Source: Arcanobacterium_A bovis
GTDB lineage: Bacteria; Actinomycetota; Actinomycetes; Actinomycetales; Actinomycetaceae
DNA length: 64,000 nt
Strand: one strand, 5' to 3'
Assembly: GCF_042655305.1 (NCBI RefSeq)
Contig: NZ_JBHSLR010000006.1
Shown: in pieces, positions 1 to 8,032 of the stretch
How positions within the stretch are numbered: position 1 is the stretch's first letter
How the letters are laid out: the number at the start of each line of letters is the position of its first letter
Position numbers and translations under genes: made by a program
The notes under the pieces: model-generated
Database searches by the model: none
Seen by the model: only the letters and a program-made list of their open reading frames with translations
Told to the model about the DNA's origin: nothing

Positions 1-36
1 AGTAGGACACCGCCGTCACCCAAACATATAGGATGT

Positions 37-77
37 GTGGGGGCTAGAAAACACAACAGTGTTTTTCTAGCCCCCAC
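37..77. terminator. Long perfect stem-loop, probable terminator of the gene left of the window
   Basis: Arms 37-54 and 59-77 pair almost perfectly (one extra T in the right arm) around a 4-nt loop. The stem is G-rich at the base and A/T-rich at the tip. No T-run follows. It sits just before the first gene and resembles the other long hairpins that separate transcription units in this window. Confidence 0.6.
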
Positions 78-137
78 AACCACACCCAACCACCACACAA
101 CGTCGAACATGAACAAGGTGAGAAAGGAGCAGGTCAG

Positions 138-524
138 GTGAGGTTTATACTTAACGTTATCTGGCTCGTACTCAGCGGATTTTGGCTATTTTGGTGGTAT
201 GTGCTCTTTGGGGTAATCGCGTGCCTGTTCATTGTCACGATTCCGGCCGGAGTTGCGTGTTTTCGAATCGCATTCTACGTTTTGTGGCCGTTTGGTCGCA
301 CAGTAGTTGACCAGCCAAATGCCGGCGTAGGTTCGATGCTTATGAACGTTGTTTGGTTTATTGTGGCGGGATTGCCGTTGGCGGTGGGCCATGTTGTTAC
401 GGCTGTTGCCCTGGCACTAACGATCATTGGCGTTCCTCTAGCCTGGGCGAATATTAAACTTATCCCGGTTACGTGCTTCCCGTTTGGCAAGCAGATCGTA
501 CTTTCGGCTAACTCGGCTTTCTAA
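138..524 (+). CDS. YccF-domain inner membrane protein
   Basis: A 128-residue, strongly hydrophobic protein made of two copies of the YccF domain (roughly residues 1-55 and 67-125). Each copy has an NV(I/V)W start, an IP(A)G or IGVP turn and a C-terminal PFG(R/K) motif. The family is membrane-embedded and of unknown biochemical role. The GTG start is preceded by an AGAAAGGAG Shine-Dalgarno at 121-129. The gene converges with, and overlaps by 17 nt, the membrane gene on the other strand. Two YccF domains in about 130 residues is the usual family length, so it looks intact. Confidence 0.8.
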   Translation: MRFILNVIWLVLSGFWLFWWYVLFGVIACLFIVTIPAGVACFRIAFYVLWPFGRTVVDQPNAGVGSMLMNVVWFIVAGLPLAVGHVVTAVALALTIIGVPLAWANIKLIPVTCFPFGKQIVLSANSAF

Positions 525-1092
525 GTATTTTCACAATCACAAGTAGGAACAACAGGCAGGCATTAGCAATCCACGGCGTCGTGGCGTTGTATGGCTGCAA
601 AGCGAAGGCCCACATGAGGGGCTTAGAATTATTATCCACACCCAGTATCCATATCACTATCGCGTTCGCAATCGGTATGAAATAGGCTAAGTTACGCGAG
701 AACGGCACTAATACTGCGGCTAACAAAGAATAATATATAGCCGTTCGCAGAACTAAAATATATTCGAGGTCGCCAGCTGTAGTGAGCACTGAACCTAGCA
801 AAATGCAGCTTGCAAGTAGCAACGAGTCGATCGCGTTGTTGCGATTGGCATAGGGGCTAAGTTTATTTATCGTTTCCGACTGCTCTGTGTTCAGGACGAC
901 GACGGGGATGCAGTATAGCGAAAACGGCAGACTCCACAATACGTTATAAACACCCAACCGTCCGATAACTTTATAGCTTTCGCTGGGGATAAGTGCTGTC
1001 AATATGCTTAATGTAGTAATAAATAAGGCAACGAAAACAAGTTTTCGTATTCTAAGGACGAGAAGAACATCGTGAAATTTCGATAAGAGCAT
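508..1092 (-). CDS. Hydrophobic membrane protein, third gene of the ABC transporter operon
   Basis: A 194-residue protein with about five or six hydrophobic segments and no soluble domain. I do not recognise a family. It overlaps the end of the upstream permease gene by 41 nt and is read in the same direction, so the two are probably translationally coupled and it is most likely a second membrane component or accessory (immunity-like) subunit of the ABC exporter. The ATG at 1092 lacks a clear Shine-Dalgarno, which fits coupling. Its 3' end runs 17 nt into the converging yccF gene. Expression as a separate protein is an inference from the long hydrophobic frame. Confidence 0.6.
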   Translation of the reverse strand: MLLSKFHDVLLVLRIRKLVFVALFITTLSILTALIPSESYKVIGRLGVYNVLWSLPFSLYCIPVVVLNTEQSETINKLSPYANRNNAIDSLLLASCILLGSVLTTAGDLEYILVLRTAIYYSLLAAVLVPFSRNLAYFIPIANAIVIWILGVDNNSKPLMWAFALQPYNATTPWIANACLLFLLVIVKILRKPS

Positions 1093-2251
1093 GTTCTGCT
1101 ACTTCGTGACTTATTGAACGGTTGCGGTCGGTATCCTTCATAGCCTTTTGCTCAAGCTCATAAAAATATTGATATGCGTCAGTCCAGTATTGTTGGATCT
1201 TGTTGAAATCACACTGGGGAGATACGAGCGCATTCATAAAATCTTGGGCATTGTTCGCGAGCCCTTCGTCGTCGTGAAACACGCCAAATGGACTGCTTTC
1301 TTGTCCTGCGCCGTCTTGTGCCCAATCGGTGGACCATGCAATGGTTGGGAATTCGTTATGTAGCTGTGTGTAGGTGCTTTGTAATCTTTGGGCAGACTTA
1401 TTAAGAAATTCTTTGTATCCTATTCCGACACACACATGTAGATTTTCGGTACTTTTGCACGTAATCGAGGGCAAACTCGAGGCTAGGCGAAAATCAATAT
1501 TGTTGCGAGAGTATTTGAGTTCTGTTTGATGGCTCAAGACAATGATCAGGAGAAATAATACGCACGAAAGCATTCTGAACGTTACGGTGACTTTTGCGCG
1601 GTTAGGAATAGCAAATGCACTTGCGACGAAAATAATGCAAATGTGGCAACCTATTTGTAACAAATGATAGAGAATGTTGGGTTCGTATCCAACAAGTGTG
1701 CCGGTAGCACCGCCTGTTTGCACTAAAATCCGCAATGTTGAGCCATAGAGAGCGATATATATGCCAAACACTACTACTGCGATGATTGGGCCGAGATAGT
1801 CGGATGCGTGGTGCAATCCAAATGCTAGACCTATTGATGCGCTGGTGATAATAAAAGCAGATGCACTGATGATAGGAAGTAGATCGGCCGGAGTGAAGTC
1901 AGAAAGCGGCACTTTGTTCGTGCACATAGCCAACATAATGATGTAAAACACGAAAAAGTAGCATAAGAATGGTGTTGATATTCCGATTAATTCGACGAAA
2001 TATGAGCGATATTTCTTTAGCGAAAGTGCGTTGAGCGGATTGCTTGAGCGCATGTGTGGTGAATAAGCGGCGCTAGCGTAACCAGCGATCACAGGGCATA
2101 AAATAATCGTGCACATTGATGCTTGCATCGAAGCTAGGGTGTAATCGAATACCCAAGTACGAGGTCGTGCAAGAAGATGAACTGAAAATATTCCGATGCA
2201 TATAAATGCGATGACTAACCAGTGTCGTCTATCAATACTGTACTTAAGCAT
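1052..2251 (-). CDS. ABC exporter permease with large soluble C-terminal part
   Basis: A 399-residue protein with about six membrane segments in the first 250 residues, like an ABC-2 type permease, then a hydrophilic tail of about 130 residues that contains two nearby Cys residues. I chose the ATG at 2251 because it overlaps the ATPase stop codon (TAATG), a typical coupled start; a GTG at 2263 is the alternative. It follows the ATPase gene and precedes a second membrane gene. The soluble tail probably faces outward and could handle the substrate, but I recognise no enzyme motif in it. The substrate is unknown; the small peptide gene at the head of the operon is a candidate. Confidence 0.7.
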   Translation of the reverse strand: MLKYSIDRRHWLVIAFICIGIFSVHLLARPRTWVFDYTLASMQASMCTIILCPVIAGYASAAYSPHMRSSNPLNALSLKKYRSYFVELIGISTPFLCYFFVFYIIMLAMCTNKVPLSDFTPADLLPIISASAFIITSASIGLAFGLHHASDYLGPIIAVVVFGIYIALYGSTLRILVQTGGATGTLVGYEPNILYHLLQIGCHICIIFVASAFAIPNRAKVTVTFRMLSCVLFLLIIVLSHQTELKYSRNNIDFRLASSLPSITCKSTENLHVCVGIGYKEFLNKSAQRLQSTYTQLHNEFPTIAWSTDWAQDGAGQESSPFGVFHDDEGLANNAQDFMNALVSPQCDFNKIQQYWTDAYQYFYELEQKAMKDTDRNRSISHEVAEHALIEISRCSSRP

Positions 2252-2955
2252 TAGTCTTGCCACTCTTGACTCATAAGATCAATAAGATCTGTGCGGGTTA
2301 GTTGAGCAGAATTTTCGCACTGCGCGATGAGGCGCCCGTTGTTCATGACGAAAACCCAGTCGGCAATAGCTAGAGCCTGATCAAGCGAGTGAGTTGAGAG
2401 TAGAACGATAGAGTTTTGCGCATATATTTTCAGTAGAGCATTGATCTTCTCTTGGTGTAACGGATCCAGCCCAGAGCAAGGCTCGTCCAGAATTAAGAGA
2501 TGGGGATTATTTACGAGGGCTTGCAACAAATAAACCCGTTGTTTCATTCCGCCAGATAAAGCTCTTAACTTGCAGTCAGCCACAGATAGTAAATCAGATT
2601 GTTCGAGCATAGTAGTGATTAGAGTCTTGTACTCGTGCCGCGGAACTCCTTTCAACCAGGCTGCATAGGCGAGTGCCTCATATACTGTGTATTGAGCGGA
2701 AAATGTGGCGAACTGATCCATGTATCCAAGCTGATATCGGATTGTTGAGACTTGCGAAGCACAATATTCGGTCTCATCAAGCCGAACAATGCCTCGATAT
2801 TTTTCTTGTAATGTTGCGAGAATCCGAAATAATGTGGTTTTTCCAGCACCATTAGCGCCCAAAAATACGCTGATTCCTGTAGTCGCATTGAAAGAGATGC
2901 CACGTAGTGCTTGTTTTTCTCCAAATGAACAATCTAACTGCGAAACGGACAGCAT
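2251..2955 (-). CDS. ABC transporter ATP-binding protein
   Basis: A 234-residue nucleotide-binding subunit. Walker A reads GANGAGKTT (about residues 33-41), the signature is LSGGMKQR, Walker B is LLILDEP followed by the D-loop SGLD, and the switch His lies in LLSTHS. This is the architecture of drug, lantibiotic and other peptide exporters. I chose the ATG at 2955; an in-frame TTG at 2970 would add five residues and overlap the stop of the small upstream ORF by 11 nt. The stop overlaps the permease start. It should power transport by the membrane genes that follow. Confidence 0.85.
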   Translation of the reverse strand: MLSVSQLDCSFGEKQALRGISFNATTGISVFLGANGAGKTTLFRILATLQEKYRGIVRLDETEYCASQVSTIRYQLGYMDQFATFSAQYTVYEALAYAAWLKGVPRHEYKTLITTMLEQSDLLSVADCKLRALSGGMKQRVYLLQALVNNPHLLILDEPCSGLDPLHQEKINALLKIYAQNSIVLLSTHSLDQALAIADWVFVMNNGRLIAQCENSAQLTRTDLIDLMSQEWQD

Positions 2956-2959
2956 GGAT

Positions 2960-3076
2960 TTAGTATCCAATGGTTAGTATTGCTTCGGTGCATTTGTCAG
3001 GAATCGGAAAGCCCATTTGAGCGCAAGCATACATCTCGCCCCGCATGGCATCGCCGTCACGGAGTTTATTTGACAT
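2960..3076 (-). CDS. Candidate small peptide (38 aa) at the head of the ABC operon
   Basis: A 38-codon frame from ATG 3076 to TAA 2960-2962. A good Shine-Dalgarno (GAAAGGGA on the minus strand, 3091-3084) lies 7 nt before the ATG. The first 15 residues are polar and charged; the rest is more hydrophobic, with two Cys (18 and 29), a Pro-Ile-Pro turn between them and an aromatic C-terminal Tyr. The stop is 4 nt before the ATPase ATG, so the frame is placed like the precursor gene in a small bacteriocin or pheromone operon. No modification enzyme or protease is visible next to it and I recognise no family. It may equally be a leader peptide for coupling. Confidence 0.4.
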   Translation of the reverse strand: MSNKLRDGDAMRGEMYACAQMGFPIPDKCTEAILTIGY

Positions 3077-3272
3077 GACAAAATCCCTTTCGGAAACTGC
3101 TGTTTGCGTCGCTTCAAACGATACGCCGTTGTTCCCGATTTGTGAATAGCGCTACTTTTGACCCTTTTGTGCAATTGTTGATTTTGTGGCGGTTTTCGGC
3201 GTTTTTATGTCTAGTAAATCCGCGCATCATGCACATTATTTCGAATTTAAGTCCTTTTACGGCGCTGAATCC

Positions 3273-3279
3273 TATACAA
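3273..3279 (+). promoter_or_regulatory. Probable -10 box of the thiBPQ transcript
   Basis: A TATACAA hexamer-like element lies 8 nt before the first paired base of the riboswitch, the right distance for a transcript that begins just 5' of the aptamer. I do not see a convincing -35 box. The 3077-3272 stretch between it and the minus-strand peptide ORF should hold both divergent promoters. Confidence 0.4.
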
Positions 3280-3286
3280 TAAAAAC

Positions 3287-3374
3287 ACCGACAGGGGAGC
3301 GCCGGAAGGCGCTGAGAGTGCAATTGATGCAGACCCTCGAACCTGATTCCGGATCATGCCGGCGAAGGAAGTCG
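3287..3374 (+). promoter_or_regulatory. TPP riboswitch (THI element)
   Basis: All conserved parts of the thiamine pyrophosphate aptamer are present in order: ACAGGGGAGC at 3291-3300, the GCTGAGAG pyrimidine-binding strand at 3310-3317, the GACCCTCGAACCTGAT segment at 3332-3347, and the closing CCGG-TCATGCCGGCGAAGGAAGT region to 3372. The P3 helix is formed by short GC arms around 3299-3311. It lies directly upstream of thiBPQ, which is the usual target class. Between aptamer and gene is a separate hairpin that buries the thiB Shine-Dalgarno, so control is probably on translation. Confidence 0.95.
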
Positions 3375-3411
3375 AGTTCTCTCCGTTTCGTGCAATAGCG
3401 CGCGAAATCGC

Positions 3412-3433
3412 CCTCCAAAACTCTATTTGGAGG
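3412..3433 (+). promoter_or_regulatory. Hairpin that sequesters the thiB ribosome binding site
   Basis: CCTCCAAA at 3412-3419 is perfectly complementary to TTTGGAGG at 3426-3433, with a 6-nt loop. The right arm is the thiB Shine-Dalgarno, 4 nt before the ATG at 3438. This is the expected OFF-state structure of a riboswitch acting on translation initiation. I see no run of T after it, so it is not a terminator. The competing anti-sequestor was not identified with certainty. Confidence 0.75.
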
Positions 3434-3437
3434 AAAA

Positions 3438-4469
3438 ATGTTTTCTCTTCGTAAAGTGGCTGCTACGATCGCCGTCGCAGCTCTTGCATTGGCTGGTTGT
3501 TCTGCTGCCGATCAAAAGAAGTCAGATTCAGGCAAAGGTTCAACCGTCACAATCCTCACTCATGATTCGTTTAACTTGAGCAAGGACGATATTGCCGCGT
3601 TCGAAAAAGAATCGGGCTACAAACTTAAGACTGTGTCTACTGGCGATGGCACGGTGCTTAACCAGCTCAAACTCAACAAAGACAAGCCCACTGTGGACGG
3701 CTTCTTCGGCGTCGATTCTTTTAACGCACAGGCTGTTGTTGACGCTGGTGTTGCAGCTGACTTCGTGCCAAAAGACTTCTCGTCACCTTATATCGTGGAC
3801 GATAAATTGACCCCGATTGATCGCGGTCACGTCTGCCTCAACGTGGACAACGAATGGTTCAAAGCCCGCAACCAAGCTGCGCCGGCAAGCTTCGACGATC
3901 TCCTCAAACCAGAGTTCAAGAAGCTCACGGTGCTCACCGATCCGCTCACGTCCACCCCAGGATTCGCCTTCCTCACCGCAACTATCACCAAGTACGGTGA
4001 CGACTGGAAAACCTACTGGACGAACCTACTTGCTAATGGCGCCAAGATCGACGACGGGTGGTCGAGCGCGTACTATACAGATTTCTCCGGTGGTGATGGA
4101 AAAGGTGCGTACCCAATCGTGCTAAGCTATTCGTCGTCGCCAGCATATTCGCAGGGGAAAACCGGCTCGGTAGACGCTACCTGCATTGAACAGGTCGAAT
4201 ACGCTGGAGTGACCGAAGGAGCGAAGAATCCCGACGGTGCACAGGCATTCATTTCCTTCCTAGTCTCCGAGAAAGTACAAAAGACAATCCCTGAGAACAT
4301 GTATATGTACCCAGTTCTCGACTCGGTTAAACTCCCAGATGACTGGCAAAAATACGCTCAGATGCCGAAAAATCCCATCGAAGTTGATCTGAAGAAGGTT
4401 GCTAAGAATCGAGATTCTTGGCTCAAGGATTGGTCGGAACTGTATCAAAAGTCTAACCCTGCTAAATAG
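3438..4469 (+). CDS. thiB: Thiamine ABC transporter substrate-binding lipoprotein
   Basis: A 343-residue periplasmic-type binding protein of the ThiB/TbpA family. It starts with a lipoprotein signal peptide whose lipobox is LAGC, with the lipidated Cys at residue 21, so it should be anchored to the outer face of the membrane. The body carries ThiB features such as TILTHDSF near residue 37, the VDGFFGVDSF segment, and DPLTSTPGFAFL. The gene is first in a thiB-thiP-thiQ operon and is preceded by a TPP riboswitch and an SD-masking hairpin. The ATG at 3438 follows GGAGG by 4 nt. Thiamine, TMP or TPP are the likely ligands. Confidence 0.92.
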   Translation: MFSLRKVAATIAVAALALAGCSAADQKKSDSGKGSTVTILTHDSFNLSKDDIAAFEKESGYKLKTVSTGDGTVLNQLKLNKDKPTVDGFFGVDSFNAQAVVDAGVAADFVPKDFSSPYIVDDKLTPIDRGHVCLNVDNEWFKARNQAAPASFDDLLKPEFKKLTVLTDPLTSTPGFAFLTATITKYGDDWKTYWTNLLANGAKIDDGWSSAYYTDFSGGDGKGAYPIVLSYSSSPAYSQGKTGSVDATCIEQVEYAGVTEGAKNPDGAQAFISFLVSEKVQKTIPENMYMYPVLDSVKLPDDWQKYAQMPKNPIEVDLKKVAKNRDSWLKDWSELYQKSNPAK

Positions 4470-4527
4470 GCTCGTTTAGTCTCGTTGATGCAGAATTTCG
4501 CCTAACACAAGAAGAACTCAAGAACAC

Positions 4528-6189
4528 GTGAAAGTATTGAGCAAACTTGGCTGGGGCAGCGCGATAGCGCTGCCCCTAGTGTTCATTCTTATATTCTTCG
4601 TATGGCCGGTGGGTGCGATGCTGGTCCGAGGATTCCTTGGAGTAGATGCAACATCATCGAACCAAACGGGAATATGGTCGGGGGTCTTCGAGGTATTTGG
4701 CGAGTCGAGAACTTGGAAAATCATCTGGCAAACCCTGTGGATGGCATTCGCAGGAACTGCATTGTCGGTGCTCTTAGGCATTCCAGGTGCTTATACGTTG
4801 TATTGCCTAGATTTTCGAGGAAAACGACTTTTGCGCGGTCTGGTTTCGATTCCGTTTGTGCTGCCCACAGTGGTAGTTGGCATCGCTTTCCGCTCTCTTC
4901 TTGAAGGTCCGCTCAGCTTTCTCGGACTCGCAAATTCCACATCAGCAGTGGTCATGGCGATGGTATTCTTCAATTTCTCGGTAATCGTGCGCACAGTTGG
5001 CACAATGTGGTCTGGTATCGACCACCGCACAGCTGAAGCTGCTCGCACACTCGGTGCTACGCCGCTGCGTGCCTTTCTCACAGTTACGTTACCTCAGCTT
5101 GCGCCCGCCGTCGCCGCCGGTTCTGGCCTGGTATTTCTCTATTGCTCCACGGCGTACGGCATAGTCACTACACTCGGAAATCCGGGATACGGAACCATCG
5201 AGATGGAGATATACCTGCAAACGGTGACTTTCTTCAATCTTGATCGCGCCGCGATTCTCAGCGTTTTGCAATTCATGATCGTCTTGTTTGCCTTGCTTGT
5301 AACCACGAGTTTAACCAAAAAAACAGAGGTCGCGTTGCGGGTGCGCAAAGATTCTTCGTGTCCAGTGCGCAGGGGCGACGCCGGAGCCCTCGTGGCGACT
5401 TTAGCCTCAGTAGCGTTCATCGTGGCTCCCTTGCTCACACTCGCGGTCCGATCTTTTCGAGTGCATGATGAATGGTCGTTGGAAAATTATCGCCGATTGC
5501 AAACTCCTGGAACTGGCTTCACGGGCGGGACCACCGTGTTTGAAGGCATCTCGCACTCCATAAAAATCGCCACGGACGCCACGATGATTGCGCTCGTTAT
5601 CGCGATCCCCTTGGCTCTCGTACTATCTCGGCAAGTTGATGGAGTGCGCGCGCGTTTTCAACAGCTCCTCGACGGATTCGTGCTATTGCCGCTAGGAATC
5701 TCAACAGTAACCGTAGGATTCGGTTTTCTCATCACATTTGGCCCAACGACTTTTGGCCGTTCACCGCTACTCGTTCCAGTAGCACAAGCCGTAGTGGCGT
5801 TGCCACTGGCAGTGCGCGTACTACTACCAGTTTTGCGGGCTATAGATCCGCGCATGAGAGAGGCGGCTGCAACCCTTGGTGCTTCACCAGCGAAAATATT
5901 GCAGACGATAGATCTGCCATTCTTGGCGCGTGGTTTAGGATTAGCCACAGGATTCTCTTTTGCGGTATCACTTGGCGAATTTGGTGCCACATCATTCCTC
6001 GCAGATCCCGCTTATCAGACGCTACCTGTGGTGATTGTCAAACTCCTCTCGCGACCAGGCGAATACAACTATGGGATGGCGCTCGCCGGTGCTGTGATCC
6101 TAGCGGTGGCGACGGCGTCGGCGATGATCGCTGCGGAAACTTTGAGCATGCGCCGCGAAACGGCATCGCTCTTAGAAAGGAAGGCATGA
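4528..6189 (+). CDS. thiP: Thiamine ABC transporter permease (fused two-domain)
   Basis: A 553-residue permease made of two tandem binding-protein-dependent transport domains, the normal form for ThiP and the related iron permeases. Each half has the cytoplasmic EAA loop that contacts the ATPase: EAARTLGA near residue 168 and EAAATLGA near 444. About twelve membrane segments can be counted. The GTG start at 4528 follows the thiB stop by 58 nt with only a weak AAGAAG-type binding site. Its stop abuts the thiQ ATG. Regulation should follow the upstream TPP riboswitch through operon transcription. Confidence 0.9.
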   Translation: MKVLSKLGWGSAIALPLVFILIFFVWPVGAMLVRGFLGVDATSSNQTGIWSGVFEVFGESRTWKIIWQTLWMAFAGTALSVLLGIPGAYTLYCLDFRGKRLLRGLVSIPFVLPTVVVGIAFRSLLEGPLSFLGLANSTSAVVMAMVFFNFSVIVRTVGTMWSGIDHRTAEAARTLGATPLRAFLTVTLPQLAPAVAAGSGLVFLYCSTAYGIVTTLGNPGYGTIEMEIYLQTVTFFNLDRAAILSVLQFMIVLFALLVTTSLTKKTEVALRVRKDSSCPVRRGDAGALVATLASVAFIVAPLLTLAVRSFRVHDEWSLENYRRLQTPGTGFTGGTTVFEGISHSIKIATDATMIALVIAIPLALVLSRQVDGVRARFQQLLDGFVLLPLGISTVTVGFGFLITFGPTTFGRSPLLVPVAQAVVALPLAVRVLLPVLRAIDPRMREAAATLGASPAKILQTIDLPFLARGLGLATGFSFAVSLGEFGATSFLADPAYQTLPVVIVKLLSRPGEYNYGMALAGAVILAVATASAMIAAETLSMRRETASLLERKA

Positions 6190-6190
6190 T

Positions 6191-6904
6191 ATGGCGAGCA
6201 ACATGGCGAGCAGTAATTCTGACGGGCACGCCCAACAGCCACTGGCGCTCGATTTGCGCGGGGTAGACGTTACCTACCCTAATGGTTTCACGGCTGTGCG
6301 CGGCGTCGACCTCGGTGTTCGGCACGGAGAAATCGTCGCACTACTGGGGGCTTCTGGCTCGGGAAAATCCACTTTACTGCGCGCGATTGCAGGCCTTGAG
6401 CGCGTTAGCTCGGGAGTGATATTTCTCGACGGTAAAGACGTGCGCGACGCTCCAGTTCACCAGCGAAATACCGGAATGGTATTCCAAGACGGACAACTTT
6501 TTCCGCACCGAAACGTGTTCAGGAATATTTCCTACGGGCTTGAAATGCGCCGCGTGCCGCGAGACGAACGCGAAGAACGAGTTCGTGAACTGCTCAAACT
6601 TGTCGATTTGGAGCAATTTGCCGGGCGACCTGTGAGTACGCTCTCTGGTGGGCAAGCACAAAGAGTTGCATTAGCGCGCTCCCTTGCGCCCAGGCCAGCA
6701 GTGTTACTGCTTGATGAACCGCTTTCCGCCCTAGACCGCAAGTTGCGAGAGTCGCTCGCGGTGCAATTGCGCAGTATATTGACGACGACGGCGACCACCA
6801 GCATTTTTGTTACTCACGATGAAGATGAGGCGCATACCGTGGCGGATCGCGTGGTAGTGATGGAAGCTGGGCAGATCAGTGCCGATCATCAAAGGCAGCG
6901 CTAA
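6191..6904 (+). CDS. thiQ: Thiamine ABC transporter ATP-binding protein
   Basis: A 237-residue ATPase with Walker A GASGSGKST (about residues 54-62), Q-loop in VFQDGQLFPH, signature LSGGQAQR near 151, Walker B VLLLDEP near 172 and switch His in FVTHD. It is the third gene of the thiBPQ operon, one base after the thiP stop, behind GAAAGGAAGG. The first codons contain a short repeat, so a second in-frame ATG at 6203 is an alternative start. It ends 3 nt from the converging GDPD gene. Specificity for thiamine is assigned from the operon and riboswitch. Confidence 0.9.
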   Translation: MASNMASSNSDGHAQQPLALDLRGVDVTYPNGFTAVRGVDLGVRHGEIVALLGASGSGKSTLLRAIAGLERVSSGVIFLDGKDVRDAPVHQRNTGMVFQDGQLFPHRNVFRNISYGLEMRRVPRDEREERVRELLKLVDLEQFAGRPVSTLSGGQAQRVALARSLAPRPAVLLLDEPLSALDRKLRESLAVQLRSILTTTATTSIFVTHDEDEAHTVADRVVVMEAGQISADHQRQR

Positions 6905-6907
6905 CAG

Positions 6908-8008
6908 CTACGACTTTCGATAGTGACCTGCCAGCCGTAGCTCTCGTCGGCTGGGCCGTTTCATGGTGATGGACTCAGCCGGAGCGCTTTGGGTTGAGCG
7001 CTGCGATGGCGTCGATGAAGTCCGAGCTCCTTGAGATGGCTGTGCTGATAGATCCGCTTGAGCTGACTGTGCAACCTGCGTTACTTGTTCGGGTGTGGTG
7101 CAGCGGGGCTCAGTGGAGTTCGACGTTAGCGCAGAAGGGCATACCAGCAACTCTCCACGTCGATTTCGAGCCTCCCGATTAATCATCATCTCAATGGCTC
7201 GTTCCGGATAATCGGTGGTCACTGCGTCGATACCCATATTCCAGAACTGGTTCATCGCAGTAAATGAGTTCACCGACCATACCCGTACGCCGATTCCCAA
7301 ATCGTGTGCCATTGACATAAACCGCTCGGCGAAAACTGGATTGCGCATCAAAGGTGACATAACGCCGTCGTACGGAATATGCGCCCAATTGGACACACGT
7401 AAGTGTGGGTCAGGCTTCAAGCCGAGACGTGCGCAACGAATGAGCTCGGCAAGATTCTCCCAACCCAAGGTGCGCTGCAAGAGTGGGGAGGTGCGAGCGC
7501 GCACTTCTTCTAAATACGACGCCCACGAGTGAGAGACGCAGATCCGGCCGGCACTGCGCGTACGGTTGATAACTTCGATCAGCGCATCGATTGCCGCCGG
7601 ATTTTTGATGTCGATAATGAACTGTGCATACGGAAATGCCACGAGAAGATCGTCCAGTTTTAAGATTCGATCACGCCAGCCATTTGGTCCGTGCACCACT
7701 GCCGTTGTTGCCAGAATTTCCCACGTATAACCGCTAATTGGTCCGTTGAGATTGGTGATGCGATCGAGGGTGGCATCGTGAAAACATACCACGACGCCGT
7801 CGGCCGTCACCTGCACGTCCGTCTCTAGCACTCGGCAGCCGCCGTCCCACGCATGGCGAAAAGCCATCATCGTGTTCTCAGGATAAAGACCGCTCGAACC
7901 GCGATGGGCAATAACACGCTCGCGAAAATGGGAAGCAAAGCGGGGAGGAAGCGGGCCTTCAAATTTCTTTGAAGTCCCTATAACTCGCGGTAGACGTGCT
8001 TGCTCCAT
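6908..8008 (-). CDS. Glycerophosphodiester phosphodiesterase
   Basis: A 366-residue GDPD-family enzyme that hydrolyses glycerophosphodiesters to glycerol 3-phosphate and an alcohol. The catalytic set is visible: AHRG (His35), the ENT motif, E62-x-D64 in LETDVQ and His77-Asp78 in FHDAT. A WSVN motif and a TDYPERA end close the TIM barrel near residue 275. The last 80 residues are low-complexity Ser/Thr/Gln/Ala-rich with a basic end, an unusual tail for the family. There is no signal peptide, so a cytoplasmic location is likely. It stands 24 nt from the DUF4921 gene and may share its transcript. Confidence 0.88.
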   Translation of the reverse strand: MEQARLPRVIGTSKKFEGPLPPRFASHFRERVIAHRGSSGLYPENTMMAFRHAWDGGCRVLETDVQVTADGVVVCFHDATLDRITNLNGPISGYTWEILATTAVVHGPNGWRDRILKLDDLLVAFPYAQFIIDIKNPAAIDALIEVINRTRSAGRICVSHSWASYLEEVRARTSPLLQRTLGWENLAELIRCARLGLKPDPHLRVSNWAHIPYDGVMSPLMRNPVFAERFMSMAHDLGIGVRVWSVNSFTAMNQFWNMGIDAVTTDYPERAIEMMINREARNRRGELLVCPSALTSNSTEPRCTTPEQVTQVAQSAQADLSAQPSQGARTSSTPSQRSTQSAPAESITMKRPSRRELRLAGHYRKS

Positions 8009-8032
8009 ACCTCTGTGCTTTGTCCTGTGTAG

